NCBI RefSeq assembly: GCF_001955655.1
Contig: NZ_MSPW01000004.1
Coordinates: 1-64,000 of the forward strand
Length of the DNA: 64,000 nt
Source: Viridibacillus arenosi
Lineage (GTDB): Bacteria > Bacillota > Bacilli > Bacillales_A > Planococcaceae
Direction: 5' to 3'
Shown here: positions 50,187-59,176 of the stretch, in pieces
Layout of the letters: every line of letters begins with the position of its first letter
How positions within the stretch are numbered: position 1 is the first letter of the stretch
Notes under the pieces: generated by a model
Told to the model about the DNA's origin: nothing
What the model saw: only the letters and a program-made list of their open reading frames with translations
The model's database searches: none
Translations under genes and position numbers: made by a program

Positions 50187-50921
50187 GTGTCATTTTTTAT
50201 CTTCATTGTGATTGGCTTTGCCGGAAACTTTATTGGCACACTAAGCGGGGGAGGTGGATTGATTTCTTTACCGACGATGCTTCTTTATGGTCTACCCGTG
50301 CATTCTGCTATTGGAGCAAATAAAGTAGCGAATACAGTTAGTTCATTTACTAGCTTTCTAGTAATCTTTAAAGAGAAGGAAATTACGTTAAAGGAATCAG
50401 GTATCGTGTTAGTCACTTGTTTATTAGGCGGAGCAACAGGAGGAATGGTTGCCTCGTTAATGAGTGGAGATACATTGACACTAGTAGCAATTTTTTTATT
50501 AGGCTTTGCTTTTATAACTTCATTATTAAAGAAAAGTAATTTTGAAGGGGAAGAACAATTTAAGCTGAATATTAAAACCGGTTCATCGTTATTTGGAATT
50601 GGTATGTATGACGGGATGTTTGGACCTGGAAGTGGTACATTACAGATGTATTTATATGCAAGTCAGAAAATTGCTTATATCCGTGCGGTAGGCTTAAATA
50701 GAGTAGGTGTTTTTGCAGGATGCTTTGGTAGTTCTATCACATACATTTCGACAGGGAAAATCGAATGGCCACTGACAATTGCTTTAATGTTTGGCGGTAT
50801 AATTGGCGCACAAGTAGGCATTAAAGTGGCGCGTAAAATGAATGTGAAATATATTAATCCGCTATTACGTGGTATTACGCTCTTATTAATCGTACAAATT
50901 GTTGTAAATTATTATAAGTAA
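50187..50921 (+). CDS. TauE/SafE family sulfite/anion exporter
   Basis: 244-aa membrane protein with about eight helices. Two repeats carry the glycine-rich loops GTLSGGGGLISLPTML and YDGMFGPGSGTLQMYLY, diagnostic of TauE/SafE (DUF81). It is thought to export sulfite or related organosulfur anions. GTG start with AAGGGG upstream. Monocistronic with terminator. Confidence 0.9.
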   Translation: MSFFIFIVIGFAGNFIGTLSGGGGLISLPTMLLYGLPVHSAIGANKVANTVSSFTSFLVIFKEKEITLKESGIVLVTCLLGGATGGMVASLMSGDTLTLVAIFLLGFAFITSLLKKSNFEGEEQFKLNIKTGSSLFGIGMYDGMFGPGSGTLQMYLYASQKIAYIRAVGLNRVGVFAGCFGSSITYISTGKIEWPLTIALMFGGIIGAQVGIKVARKMNVKYINPLLRGITLLLIVQIVVNYYK

Positions 50922-50958
50922 TTGCTGAACTCAGTTAATTGGTTTAATTGATAATTTA

Positions 50959-50994
50959 AAATCCACCTCTTTATAGAAAGAGGTGGATTATTTT
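50959..50994 (+). terminator. Rho-independent terminator (bidirectional)
   Basis: ATCCACCTCTTT / AAAGAGGTGGAT perfect 12-bp stem with 4-nt loop; A-rich and T-rich flanks allow use on both strands. Confidence 0.9.
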
Positions 50995-51027
50995 AATTGT
51001 AAAAAAGTGAGCTAACTGGTTGCCTGT

Positions 51028-52215
51028 TTATATAATATTTCTCATCTTCTCTAGTAATTCAGCACCCGTCATCGTATGGTCGCCACCACCCTGTACAAAG
51101 GCATCGCTACCGCCACCTTTGCCATTTAATAATGGTAGGACTGCTGAAGAAATATCTTTCATACTCATATCAATTGCATTTGTACCGCGAGCAGCGACAA
51201 ACTGTAACTTCTCTCCTTGCTCAGCAACGAGAAGCACCACGATATTTTCATTTTCGGCTATAACTAGTCGAGCTAACTTTTGCAATTCTTGAATGGAACG
51301 CGCTGCATAAACAGCACCAGTTACACCGTTTTTAGTGGTTGTTGCAAGTTCTAATGCTTCATATGATAGCAATTGTTCTTTGGCTGCATCTAAAGCTTTC
51401 TCTAATCCTTTTTGAACAGTAAATAGTTTTGAAACTGTATCAGCCACTTCGTTTTCAGGAGTACTTGCTAGTTTAGCCACTTTACTTAGTTCATTTTTTC
51501 GCCAGTGTAGTTCACTTAATACGCGTCCGCCACAAACAAAATGCACGCGTATTTTTCTTTTTTGTTTTTCAGTATGCATAATTTTAATGGCGCTAACTTG
51601 TCCGGTTGAAGTGGGATGAATACCACCACAGCCGTTATAATCGTAATCTGGAATGATAACCAGGCGAATTTCTTTTGTTACACTCAGTGCTTTACGAAGG
51701 TTATAGCGTTCTAATTCATCTACTGTCACCCACTTTGTTTCAATTGGTCGATTTTCCAAAATAATTTTGTTAGCTAGAGCTTCTACTGCTACAAGTTCGT
51801 CTTCACTAATGTTTTCAATATCTAAATCTATCGTTACAGTTCCTCGCCCTAGATGGAAGCTAATGGTTTGGTAGCCGAATAGCTCAACAAAAGCAGCGGT
51901 CAAAATATGCTGCCCTGCATGTTGCTGCATATGATCGAATCGTCGTTCCCAATCGAGCACGCCCATTACCAATTCATCATCGTTAGGTAAAGACTCTGCA
52001 ATATAATGACGAATTTCGTCGTCCACTTTCTCTACATCTACTACGGAAATGCCATTTAAAGTACCTGTATCATGAGGTTGACCGCCACCAGTAGGATAGA
52101 ATGCTGTATTATCAAGCACGATAAATTCGCGTCCGTCATCTTCAATCCCTTTTCTTATAATTTTTGCTGGAAACTCTTTCATCATCGCATTTTGATAGTA
52201 AAATAATGTCTGCAA
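51028..52215 (-). CDS. Alanyl-tRNA editing protein (AlaX-L type) with DHHA1 domain
   Basis: 395-aa trans-editing protein. The N-terminal part matches the AlaRS second additional domain (NTAFYPTGGGQPHDTG). The zinc site is HAGQH (His99, His103) plus CGGIH (Cys196, His200), and the C-terminal DHHA1 domain ends NGKGGGSDAFVQGGG. It hydrolyses mischarged Ser- or Gly-tRNA(Ala) in trans. The start is TTG at 52215 with GGAGTGATGACG upstream; the overlapping ATG is out of frame. Monocistronic. Confidence 0.92.
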   Translation of the reverse strand: MQTLFYYQNAMMKEFPAKIIRKGIEDDGREFIVLDNTAFYPTGGGQPHDTGTLNGISVVDVEKVDDEIRHYIAESLPNDDELVMGVLDWERRFDHMQQHAGQHILTAAFVELFGYQTISFHLGRGTVTIDLDIENISEDELVAVEALANKIILENRPIETKWVTVDELERYNLRKALSVTKEIRLVIIPDYDYNGCGGIHPTSTGQVSAIKIMHTEKQKRKIRVHFVCGGRVLSELHWRKNELSKVAKLASTPENEVADTVSKLFTVQKGLEKALDAAKEQLLSYEALELATTTKNGVTGAVYAARSIQELQKLARLVIAENENIVVLLVAEQGEKLQFVAARGTNAIDMSMKDISSAVLPLLNGKGGGSDAFVQGGGDHTMTGAELLEKMRNII

Positions 52216-52333
52216 ACGTCATCACTCCTAATTTTTTTATCGAAAAGTACAGGTAAATCAGCTAAAAACTTTACTAATCGCATTTTTGCTTTAATATTAA
52301 TGATTGAAACATGCAAAAGAGGAGCGATTCTTT

Positions 52334-52624
52334 ATGGACATTTTAGCATATACAATGGATGAAATTTTAGATCCTACAAATATTATTGAAGGACAACGCT
52401 TTGAATTCTTATTAGATATCGAAGTAGATGAAGAAGACGAACTATTTGTAGAAGGTGGTCTTGAGATTCGCGCAATCGTAGGGAAAAAAGAGGACGACTT
52501 TAAGCTTGCGAATTACTTCATCATTGATAAAGGTACTGAAAAAATGCTCGAATTTGGTCTAGAAGAAGATGAAGAAGAATTGATTTTGAGTTTTTGTAAA
52601 GAGCGCATTATAGCAGGCGAATAA
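52334..52624 (+). CDS. DUF6509 family protein
   Basis: 96-aa acidic protein starting MDILAYTMDEILDPTNIIEG with a beta-rich middle (FEFLLDIEVDEEDELFVEGGLEIRAIV) and a Glu-rich end (EEDEEELILSFCKERI). It resembles the Bacillaceae DUF6509 family of unknown function. AGAGGAGCG lies 7-8 nt before the ATG at 52334, so the frame from 52304 is not used. Confidence 0.75.
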   Translation: MDILAYTMDEILDPTNIIEGQRFEFLLDIEVDEEDELFVEGGLEIRAIVGKKEDDFKLANYFIIDKGTEKMLEFGLEEDEEELILSFCKERIIAGE

Positions 52625-52644
52625 CAAATTGATTAGGTAACAGG

Positions 52645-52692
52645 AGGCATTCGATTTTAGTTTAAATACTTTTAATCTGAATGCCTTTTTTG
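52645..52692 (+). terminator. Rho-independent terminator
   Basis: AGGCATTCGATT / AATCTGAATGCCT stem (one bulge) with an AT-rich loop and T6, 20 nt after the DUF6509 gene. Confidence 0.8.
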
Positions 52693-52741
52693 GTATGATG
52701 AGAATTATTTTATGAATTAATGACGAAAGAGGTAGGAGAGC

Positions 52742-53887
52742 ATGTCAGCTTATACACAGCCAATTTACGTTGCAATGATAGTATTTATCCTTTTGGCCGT
52801 TATTATTTTTGTGCCTTGGCTTATTTACACATATCGTAAATATGGATACTTGCCATTATCAACGACGCTAATCGCATTTTCATTTATTTTTTATTTTATT
52901 AGCGCATTATTTTTAGTTCTACTCCCATTACCAGAATCACGTAATACTTGTATTACACAACAGCCAGGTACACAGCATTATTCATTGATGCCGTTTACCT
53001 TTATCTCAGATATGTTTAAAAATAGTGGTGTGATTTTATCTCAGCCAAGTACATATGCATTATTAGTTAAACAGTCTGCCTTTTATCAAGCCTTTTTTAA
53101 TTTCTTATTACTATTACCGTTTGGCGTATACTTACGTTATTTCTTTCAACAAAGAAAGTACTGGAAAAGGGCACTTGGCTTAACTTTTGCATTAACATTA
53201 TTTTATGAAATCACACAAGTGACGGGTATTTATGGTATTTATAACTGTGCGTATCGTATTTTTGATGTGGATGATTTGATGCTTAATACATTAGGCGGCA
53301 TACTTGGCTTCTTCATCGCACCTGCTATTTTGGCATTGTTCCCATCAAAAGAAAGCATTAATGCAAAAGCGGAAAGATTGATTGCACTTGATGATGTTCG
53401 TGCAATGTCTGTATTAATCGCATTACTTATTGATATTTTCATTATTGATCTGCTTGGGCAATTAAGCACTACATTTACAGAGTCAAATTTAATTATAAAT
53501 TTCCTGATTAAATCTATTGTCATTTTCATTGCATTTTTTGTCATTCCAATCTTGTGGAATGGACATTCAATTGGTTCGAAAATTATGCGTTTCCGCTATG
53601 ATAGTAAAGTAAGTACTATAGATACAAATAAGCGATTGTTCAAACGTTTTGGTGCAATCTATCTTACTTATTTTGCATTCTTTGTACTAAGTATTTTCGC
53701 TCAAATGAACTTACAAATTGGTTCACCGTATTATAAATTAAAAGTATTTTTAGCACTGGGTACAAACTTACTTGAATTAGTATTAATAGTTGTTCTGTTC
53801 TTCCATGCATTGCTCGTTGCATTTGGAAAAGGCAAACGACGATTTTACTTTGATGAAGCATCAGACTTACACACAACGAGAAAATAA
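52742..53887 (+). CDS. VanZ-RDD membrane protein
   Basis: 381-aa membrane protein. The N-terminal VanZ-like domain (about 45-205) has LPLPESRN, FFNFLLLLPFGVYLRYFF, LFYEITQVTGIYG and VDDLMLNTLGGILGFF. A C-terminal RDD domain (about 215-345) includes IDIFIIDLLGQ, WNGHSIGSKIMRFRY and RLFKRFGAIYLTYF. VanZ proteins can give low-level teicoplanin or lipoglycopeptide resistance; RDD domains relate to ion transport. The combination may serve envelope defence. AAGAGGTAGGAGAGC lies upstream of the ATG. A terminator separates it from the BceAB-like genes. Confidence 0.85.
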   Translation: MSAYTQPIYVAMIVFILLAVIIFVPWLIYTYRKYGYLPLSTTLIAFSFIFYFISALFLVLLPLPESRNTCITQQPGTQHYSLMPFTFISDMFKNSGVILSQPSTYALLVKQSAFYQAFFNFLLLLPFGVYLRYFFQQRKYWKRALGLTFALTLFYEITQVTGIYGIYNCAYRIFDVDDLMLNTLGGILGFFIAPAILALFPSKESINAKAERLIALDDVRAMSVLIALLIDIFIIDLLGQLSTTFTESNLIINFLIKSIVIFIAFFVIPILWNGHSIGSKIMRFRYDSKVSTIDTNKRLFKRFGAIYLTYFAFFVLSIFAQMNLQIGSPYYKLKVFLALGTNLLELVLIVVLFFHALLVAFGKGKRRFYFDEASDLHTTRK

Positions 53888-53893
53888 AGATAG

Positions 53894-53928
53894 AAAAGGA
53901 CTTTCTGTAAATCGGGAAGTCTTTTTTT
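53894..53928 (+). terminator. Rho-independent terminator
   Basis: AAAAGGACTTTC / GGAAGTCTTTT stem followed by a T run, 7 nt after the VanZ-RDD gene. Confidence 0.75.
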
Positions 53929-54055
53929 ATTTGCGAAAATAACAATTAATAGTGCTCGAATAAGATTTAAGGTTCCTGTAAGGTTACGACAATTATGCTG
54001 TAAGGATGAGGCGATATAGTATGTATATCAACAAATGACAGTAGAGGTGACGCAA

Positions 54056-54823
54056 ATGGAATCATTATTAAAAATAGAAAACGTCAAAAAAATATATGGT
54101 AAAACATCGAATACTTACACAGCGTTAGAAAATATATCATTTCAAATTGAGCATGGTGAATTTGTTGGGATTATGGGTCCCTCAGGAGCAGGTAAATCAA
54201 CATTACTAAATCTTCTTGCAACAATCGATTCGCCAACAGAAGGTAAAATCTTTATGAATGATAAGGGTATACATGATATGAAGGAAGCTGAGCTCTCAGA
54301 TTTTAGACGCGATAATCTTGGCTTTATCTTTCAAGATTACAACTTGCTAGATTCACTAACCGTAAAAGAAAATATTCTATTACCGTTAGCAATTGCAAAA
54401 GTACCTGCAAAAGAAATTGAACAACGCGTCCAAAAAATAGCTAAAGTTTTTGGAATTGAATCTTTGCTTAGTCAATATCCATATCAAATTTCAGGAGGTC
54501 AAAAGCAACGTACGGCTGCTGCAAGAGCAATTGTTACAGAGCCTGCGCTCATTTTAGCTGACGAGCCAACAGGTGCACTAGATTCAAAATCTGCAACAGA
54601 CCTACTAGAAAGCTTAAGTTCACTTAATGAGAACAACGAATCAACGATTATGATGGTTACGCATGATGCTTTCGCCGCAAGTTTTTGCCGCCGCATTATA
54701 TTCATTAAGGATGGCAAGCTTTCAACGGAAATCTACCGTCGCGATCAAACGCGGAAAGAGTTTTTCCAAGAAATTTTAGATACTTTATCTGCAATTGGGG
54801 GTGAGGTTGATGACGTTATTTAG
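54056..54823 (+). CDS. BceA-type ABC transporter ATP-binding protein
   Basis: 255-aa ATPase of the peptide-7 exporter/BceA group. Walker A MGPSGAGKSTLL, Q-loop FQDYNLLD, signature ISGGQKQR, Walker B LILADEPTGALD and H-loop MVTHDAF. The GALD and DYNLLDSLT features are typical of BceA/YxdL. AGAGGTGACGC lies upstream of the ATG at 54056. Its end overlaps the permease start by 14 bp. With the permease it protects against cell-wall-active peptides. Confidence 0.92.
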   Translation: MESLLKIENVKKIYGKTSNTYTALENISFQIEHGEFVGIMGPSGAGKSTLLNLLATIDSPTEGKIFMNDKGIHDMKEAELSDFRRDNLGFIFQDYNLLDSLTVKENILLPLAIAKVPAKEIEQRVQKIAKVFGIESLLSQYPYQISGGQKQRTAAARAIVTEPALILADEPTGALDSKSATDLLESLSSLNENNESTIMMVTHDAFAASFCRRIIFIKDGKLSTEIYRRDQTRKEFFQEILDTLSAIGGEVDDVI

Positions 54824-56723
54824 TTTAGCTAGAAAAAATATTGCACGAAATTTTTCACAGTATTTTTTGTATATCGCATCGATGGTATTCAGTATCGTCA
54901 TTTATTTTACCTTTGTTACTTTAAAATATAGCGATATTGTCTCTGATATGACGAAGTCTTCACAGAAGATGGGGTCCCTTATGAGTGGAGCCGCCGTGGT
55001 ACTACTCTTCTTTGTTGCTATTTTCATCGCATATTCAAATTCATTTTTCATGAAAAAGAGAAAAAAGGAAGTAGCGCTTTATGCATTATTAGGCGTTAGA
55101 AAACGTCAAATTGGTTTCATGTTATTTTTTGAAAACTTATTACTTGGTGTATTTTCATTAGTGATAGGTGTTTTTCTAGGATTCCTTAGTTCAAAATTGT
55201 TCGTTACCTTATTAATCCGTTTAATGGGTTATGATGTTGTCGCTCCATTTACGTTCTCAACGGAAGCGGTTATAAATACAGCATCTGTCTTCCTAATTAT
55301 CTTCTTCATCACTTCATTCCAAGGATATCGTTTAATCTATCAATTTAAATTAATCGATCTATTCCATGCATCGAAGAAAGGTGAAGTAGCACCCAAGCCG
55401 TCATGGATTGTCGCTATCTTAGGCGTAATAAGCATCGGAACGGGTTATTGGTTAGCTTTACAGAACTTATTAACATCCGAAGCATGGCGTATTTTAGGAA
55501 TGTTTACACCACTTATTATATTAGCAACAGTTATTATAGGAACTTTCCTTTTGTTCCATAGTGTTACAGGTTTTGTTCTAACTTTATTCAAGCGTCGTGA
55601 AAAATGGCTTTGGAAAGGTCTACACTTAATGACCATTTCACAATTGCTTTACCGGGTTCGTGGTAACGCCCGTACATTAACTGTTATCGCTATTTTGAGT
55701 GCAACAACAGTAACAGCTGGAGGTGCGGTTTACAGTCTGTATTACAATATTAATGACAATGTAAAGCTCACTGATCCAAACACATTTATGTACGAGCAAA
55801 CAGCGAATGTCGATAACGAAAAAGTAACATCATTACTACCAAATACAATATATGATGAAAATATCTCAGCATTATTCGTTACATTTGAGGCGAAGCAACT
55901 TGATTCGGCAATGGGAACAGACGGAGATAAACGTATTTACACAGTAATCAATGAAACAACATACAACAAGTTAGCGAAACTTCAACAAAAAGAAGAACTA
56001 AATTTAAAAGGTAATAAAGCGACTATGATTGATGTTCAATATCATGAAAGTCTATCGCCGAAATATGCGGGTAAGACGATTACAGCGGAAAAAAAAGGAA
56101 CAACAATTACATTGGAAGGGTATCATGAAGTTCCAGTCTTAAACCTAATGGCAGGAATGACACTAGTAGTCACAAATGAGCAATATAAAGAGCTTGAAAT
56201 ACAAGGTGAGAGTGTGCAATTCCGTGCTATTGGAGTAGATGATGCAACAACTGATTTATCTAAGAAAATTGCTAGTGTATTGCCTGACAAAGCTCAATTT
56301 TCAAGCGCACCTGAGGATTATCAAAACGGTATTGAAGGAATGGGTTCACTATTATTCATTGGTAGTTTCTTAGGACTTGTCTTCCTAGCAGCCACAGGTA
56401 GTATTATCTACTTCAAAGTACTAACAGAAGCAGAGGAAGATAAGTCACAATACAATATGCTTTATAAAATGGGTGTTGGTGCAAGAGAAATGAGAAAAAC
56501 AGTGGCATCTCAAGTATTTGTTATTTTCTCTGTACCACTTGTCATTGGTCTTACACATAGTGCCGTAGCATTAACAGCATTTTCAAAGTTATTTTCGATG
56601 GATTTCACTAAGCCTGTCATCATATGGATGGTTGCTTACACAGCTATTTATGGAATCTATTACGTATTAACGGTTTATTCATATAATCGAATTATTACCC
56701 AAAATAATAAAAGAGAAGGATGA
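54810..56723 (+). CDS. BceB/YxdM-type ABC transporter permease
   Basis: 637-aa, ten-helix permease with the large extracellular domain between helices 7 and 8 (about residues 315-515), the hallmark of bacitracin-type BceB permeases. N-terminal ARKNIARNFSQYFLYIASMVFSIVIYFTF and the FFMKKRKKEVALYALLGVRKRQIG loop are typical. ATG at 54810 with GGGGTGAGG upstream, overlapping the ATPase gene. It senses and removes peptide antibiotics; homologues signal through a BceS-type kinase, which is absent nearby. Confidence 0.92.
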   Translation: MTLFSLARKNIARNFSQYFLYIASMVFSIVIYFTFVTLKYSDIVSDMTKSSQKMGSLMSGAAVVLLFFVAIFIAYSNSFFMKKRKKEVALYALLGVRKRQIGFMLFFENLLLGVFSLVIGVFLGFLSSKLFVTLLIRLMGYDVVAPFTFSTEAVINTASVFLIIFFITSFQGYRLIYQFKLIDLFHASKKGEVAPKPSWIVAILGVISIGTGYWLALQNLLTSEAWRILGMFTPLIILATVIIGTFLLFHSVTGFVLTLFKRREKWLWKGLHLMTISQLLYRVRGNARTLTVIAILSATTVTAGGAVYSLYYNINDNVKLTDPNTFMYEQTANVDNEKVTSLLPNTIYDENISALFVTFEAKQLDSAMGTDGDKRIYTVINETTYNKLAKLQQKEELNLKGNKATMIDVQYHESLSPKYAGKTITAEKKGTTITLEGYHEVPVLNLMAGMTLVVTNEQYKELEIQGESVQFRAIGVDDATTDLSKKIASVLPDKAQFSSAPEDYQNGIEGMGSLLFIGSFLGLVFLAATGSIIYFKVLTEAEEDKSQYNMLYKMGVGAREMRKTVASQVFVIFSVPLVIGLTHSAVALTAFSKLFSMDFTKPVIIWMVAYTAIYGIYYVLTVYSYNRIITQNNKREG

Positions 56724-56728
56724 TAATA

Positions 56729-57088
56729 ATGAAAAAATTTTTAATTGCAATTGGCGCACTGATCCTAATTGGGGTTATAGGCATTGTAGTATTAGGGAAA
56801 ATTGATTTTAATCGTATGAATGCAGATATCTATTATGTGCATATTACAGAAGATGGTTTTAAAAAAGAGGAGAAGCAGTCTGATGGGAAAATATTTGTCA
56901 CTTATATTTATAATCTAGAAGGCGTAAATGCAAAAGGTGAAGCAAAATCATTTGAATTCACTGCAAGTAAAAACTTACGTAAAGATGCATATTTAATGCT
57001 TTATGTAAAAGACAAAAAAGGCGTTTCTTCATACGATGAAGTTAAGCTTTCGGATATTCCAAAAGAAGCACAAGCGAAATTAAAATAA
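56729..57088 (+). CDS. YxeA family (DUF1093) exported protein
   Basis: 119-aa protein with an N-terminal hydrophobic segment (about residues 4-23) and a small beta-barrel domain: ADIYYVHITEDG, FVTYIYNLEGVNAKGEAKSFEFTASKNLRKDAYLML and VSSYDEVKLSDIPKEAQAKL. This matches YxeA, which follows yxdLM in Bacillus, as here. AAGGATGA lies upstream of the ATG at 56729. The function is unknown; an accessory role for the BceAB-type transporter is inferred. Confidence 0.88.
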   Translation: MKKFLIAIGALILIGVIGIVVLGKIDFNRMNADIYYVHITEDGFKKEEKQSDGKIFVTYIYNLEGVNAKGEAKSFEFTASKNLRKDAYLMLYVKDKKGVSSYDEVKLSDIPKEAQAKLK

Positions 57089-57098
57089 CTATCTAATT

Positions 57099-57144
57099 AG
57101 GTTGTCACCAAATTCTAACTCACAGAATTGGTGGCAACCTTTTC
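57099..57144 (+). terminator. Rho-independent terminator
   Basis: AGGTTGTCACCAAATTCT / AGAATTGGTGGCAACCT stem with 7-nt loop and T4, 10 nt after the yxeA-like gene. Confidence 0.88.
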
Positions 57145-57320
57145 ATATATTCAAAGATAGGGAAATGGATAAATCTTTAATATGAAAGTTAAATGAATTT
57201 ATATGAAAATAATTTCCCGGGACATATTGAGTTCTTTGATACAAATAGAGTGCTTTAAAAAGAATAAGTTTACTATTTTAAAAGAGTACATGACTTAAAA
57301 ATTTCTTTCTTGTTGAGTGT
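57145..57320. other. Gene-free interval between yxeA-like gene and Lrp regulator
   Basis: AT-rich sequence without a supported ORF. It includes an isolated TTTCCCGGGA word near 57210, also found in the palindrome at 3159. The promoter of the regulator probably lies in its right part. Confidence 0.4.
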
Positions 57321-57337
57321 ATATGTACAGTACATAT
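57321..57337. promoter_or_regulatory. Candidate operator, 8-1-8 perfect dyad
   Basis: ATATGTAC-A-GTACATAT, 150 bp upstream of the Lrp-type regulator gene. Symmetry and AT-rich arms suit an Lrp/AsnC autoregulatory site. Confidence 0.5.
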
Positions 57338-57486
57338 GTTATATAAAATAAGTTTTGAGCTTGCTAAATTCTCAGAGTTTTAATGGTTTTTTAATGAAAT
57401 ATTCTTTCTACTGACGAATATTTCAGCTATATTATTAAAGAACTAGTTAAAAACTATATTGTGTTGAAAATAAAGGGGTGATATGA

Positions 57487-57939
57487 ATGGAGCAAATGGA
57501 TAGTATCGATAAAAAAATATTGGATTTATTAATTGGAAATGGACGAATTTCTTATGTAGATATAGGTAAAGAATTAAATCTTTCAAGAGTGGCTATTCGT
57601 GAACGAGTTAATAATTTACAAGAAAAAGGAATAATTGAACGGTTTACAGTGGTGGTGAATTCTGAAAAAATAGGAAAAAATGTTTCTGCTTTTTTTGAAG
57701 TAGATTGTGAACCAAAATCATTAGTTGAAGTGGCAGAAAAATTAGCTTTTAATCATAGTGTAGTAAGTTGTTATCAAATGACAGGGCCATCAACATTACA
57801 CATGCACGTATTAGTCGATGATTTCGCCAGTTTAGAAAAGTTTATTAATGAAGAGTTATATGCTTTAGAAGGAATAACGCGAGTTGAAAGTAATATATTA
57901 CTTAGAAGATTTAAAAGTCGTTTAGGATTAAAACTCTAA
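57487..57939 (+). CDS. Lrp/AsnC family transcriptional regulator
   Basis: 150-aa regulator. N-terminal helix-turn-helix (MDSIDKKILDLLIGNGRISYVDIGKELNLSRVAIRERVNNLQEKGII) and a C-terminal RAM ligand domain (VVSCYQMTGPSTLHMHVLVDDFASLEKFINEELYALEGITRVESNILL). AAGGGGTGA precedes the ATG at 57487. It is transcribed in the same direction as the following peptide-transport operon and may control it in response to an amino acid, although a terminator separates them. Confidence 0.92.
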   Translation: MEQMDSIDKKILDLLIGNGRISYVDIGKELNLSRVAIRERVNNLQEKGIIERFTVVVNSEKIGKNVSAFFEVDCEPKSLVEVAEKLAFNHSVVSCYQMTGPSTLHMHVLVDDFASLEKFINEELYALEGITRVESNILLRRFKSRLGLKL

Positions 57940-57969
57940 GAGAATCGATATTCGGTTCTCTTTTTTTTG
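57939..57969 (+). terminator. Rho-independent terminator
   Basis: AGAGAATCG / CGGTTCTCT stem, 5-nt loop and T8, at the end of the regulator gene. Confidence 0.9.
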
Positions 57970-58219
57970 ATTTGTAGAGCGGAACTTTTGTGAATCCCTC
58001 GAGATTAACATCTGATCGATAACTTTGTATTTCCATTCATTTGTTAATAATTAAATATAAATTGATTAATTAATGTAATGAAAATCAATATAATTTAAAA
58101 ATTTCGAAAATTCTATAGATTTTTATAATTTTATATTTTATAATCAAAAACAGTGAAAACTATCCGTTTGTTAATCCAAATGGGGTTTTTAATTAACAAA
58201 TGATTAAGGAGGTTTTGAT

Positions 58220-59161
58220 TTGATAAGTCTAATTGCTCGACGAATAGTTGAACTTTTATTGTTATTAGTGGGGATATCATTTCTTGTGTTTTCATCTATG
58301 TATATTGCTCCAGGTGACCCTTCAACAATGATAGGCGGACCAACTGCAACTGAATCTGACCTTGAAAATATACGAGATAACTTGGGGTTGAATGACCCAT
58401 TCCTCGTTCAATATGGTCGTTACGTAAAAAATGCAGTACAGGGGGATTTTGGATATTCTTATCAGACAAAACAATCAGTTTCTGAGGCAATAGCTGTCCG
58501 ATTTCCGAATACTTTAAAGTTGGCCATAGCAAGTATGATTGTTGCGATAATTATTGGTATTGTCACTGGATTAATATCTGCATTACGCCATAATACATGG
58601 CTAGATGCAACATCTACAACTTTTGCGCTAGCAGGAATTTCAATTCCAAATTTTTGGTTAGGTGCGTTACTAATTTTAGTTTTTGCTGTGAATTTACAGT
58701 GGTTGCCAGTTGGTGGAATGGATCAGCCGTTGTATACATGGGAAGGAATTAAGCAGTTGATATTGCCTGCTATTACATTAGGTACAGGGTCTGCTGCAAT
58801 GATTGCCCGTATGACACGCTCCTCTATTCTAGAAGTCGCGAAAGCTGATTATATTAGAACTGCTAGGGCAAAAGGATTGAAGGAAGGAAAAGTTATCTGG
58901 ATACATACGTTAAAAAACGCGATGATTCCGGTTATTACCGTAATCGGTCTGAATTTTGGACTTTTACTCGGTGGAACAATAATTACAGAGAAAGTATTTG
59001 CTATTAATGGTGTTGGGCGTTTAATGATTGATGCTATAGCTATGCGAGACTTTCCTTTAGTACAAGGTTCAGTGTTGCTTGTTGCGACATTATTTGTAGT
59101 CGTGAACTTAGTAGTTGATATCGTATATACATTTATCGATCCACGAATTAATTACGATTAA
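58220..59161 (+). CDS. Peptide ABC transporter permease (DppB/OppB type)
   Basis: 313-aa, six-helix permease. N-terminal LLLVGISFLVFSSMYIAPGDP is typical of DppB/OppB. The EAA loop is YIRTARAKGLKEGKVIWIHTLKNAMIPVIT. TTG start with AAGGAGG 7 nt upstream. First gene of the order dppB-C-A-D-F plus gamma-glutamyltransferase, resembling glutathione/dipeptide importers. Confidence 0.93.
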   Translation: MISLIARRIVELLLLLVGISFLVFSSMYIAPGDPSTMIGGPTATESDLENIRDNLGLNDPFLVQYGRYVKNAVQGDFGYSYQTKQSVSEAIAVRFPNTLKLAIASMIVAIIIGIVTGLISALRHNTWLDATSTTFALAGISIPNFWLGALLILVFAVNLQWLPVGGMDQPLYTWEGIKQLILPAITLGTGSAAMIARMTRSSILEVAKADYIRTARAKGLKEGKVIWIHTLKNAMIPVITVIGLNFGLLLGGTIITEKVFAINGVGRLMIDAIAMRDFPLVQGSVLLVATLFVVVNLVVDIVYTFIDPRINYD

Positions 59162-59176
59162 GAGAGGAGGACAGAA

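Noticed and set aside
57208-57218. Partial copy of the 3159 palindrome (TTTCCCGGGA)
   Set aside because: Only about 10 bases are shared and the arms diverge; likely coincidence.
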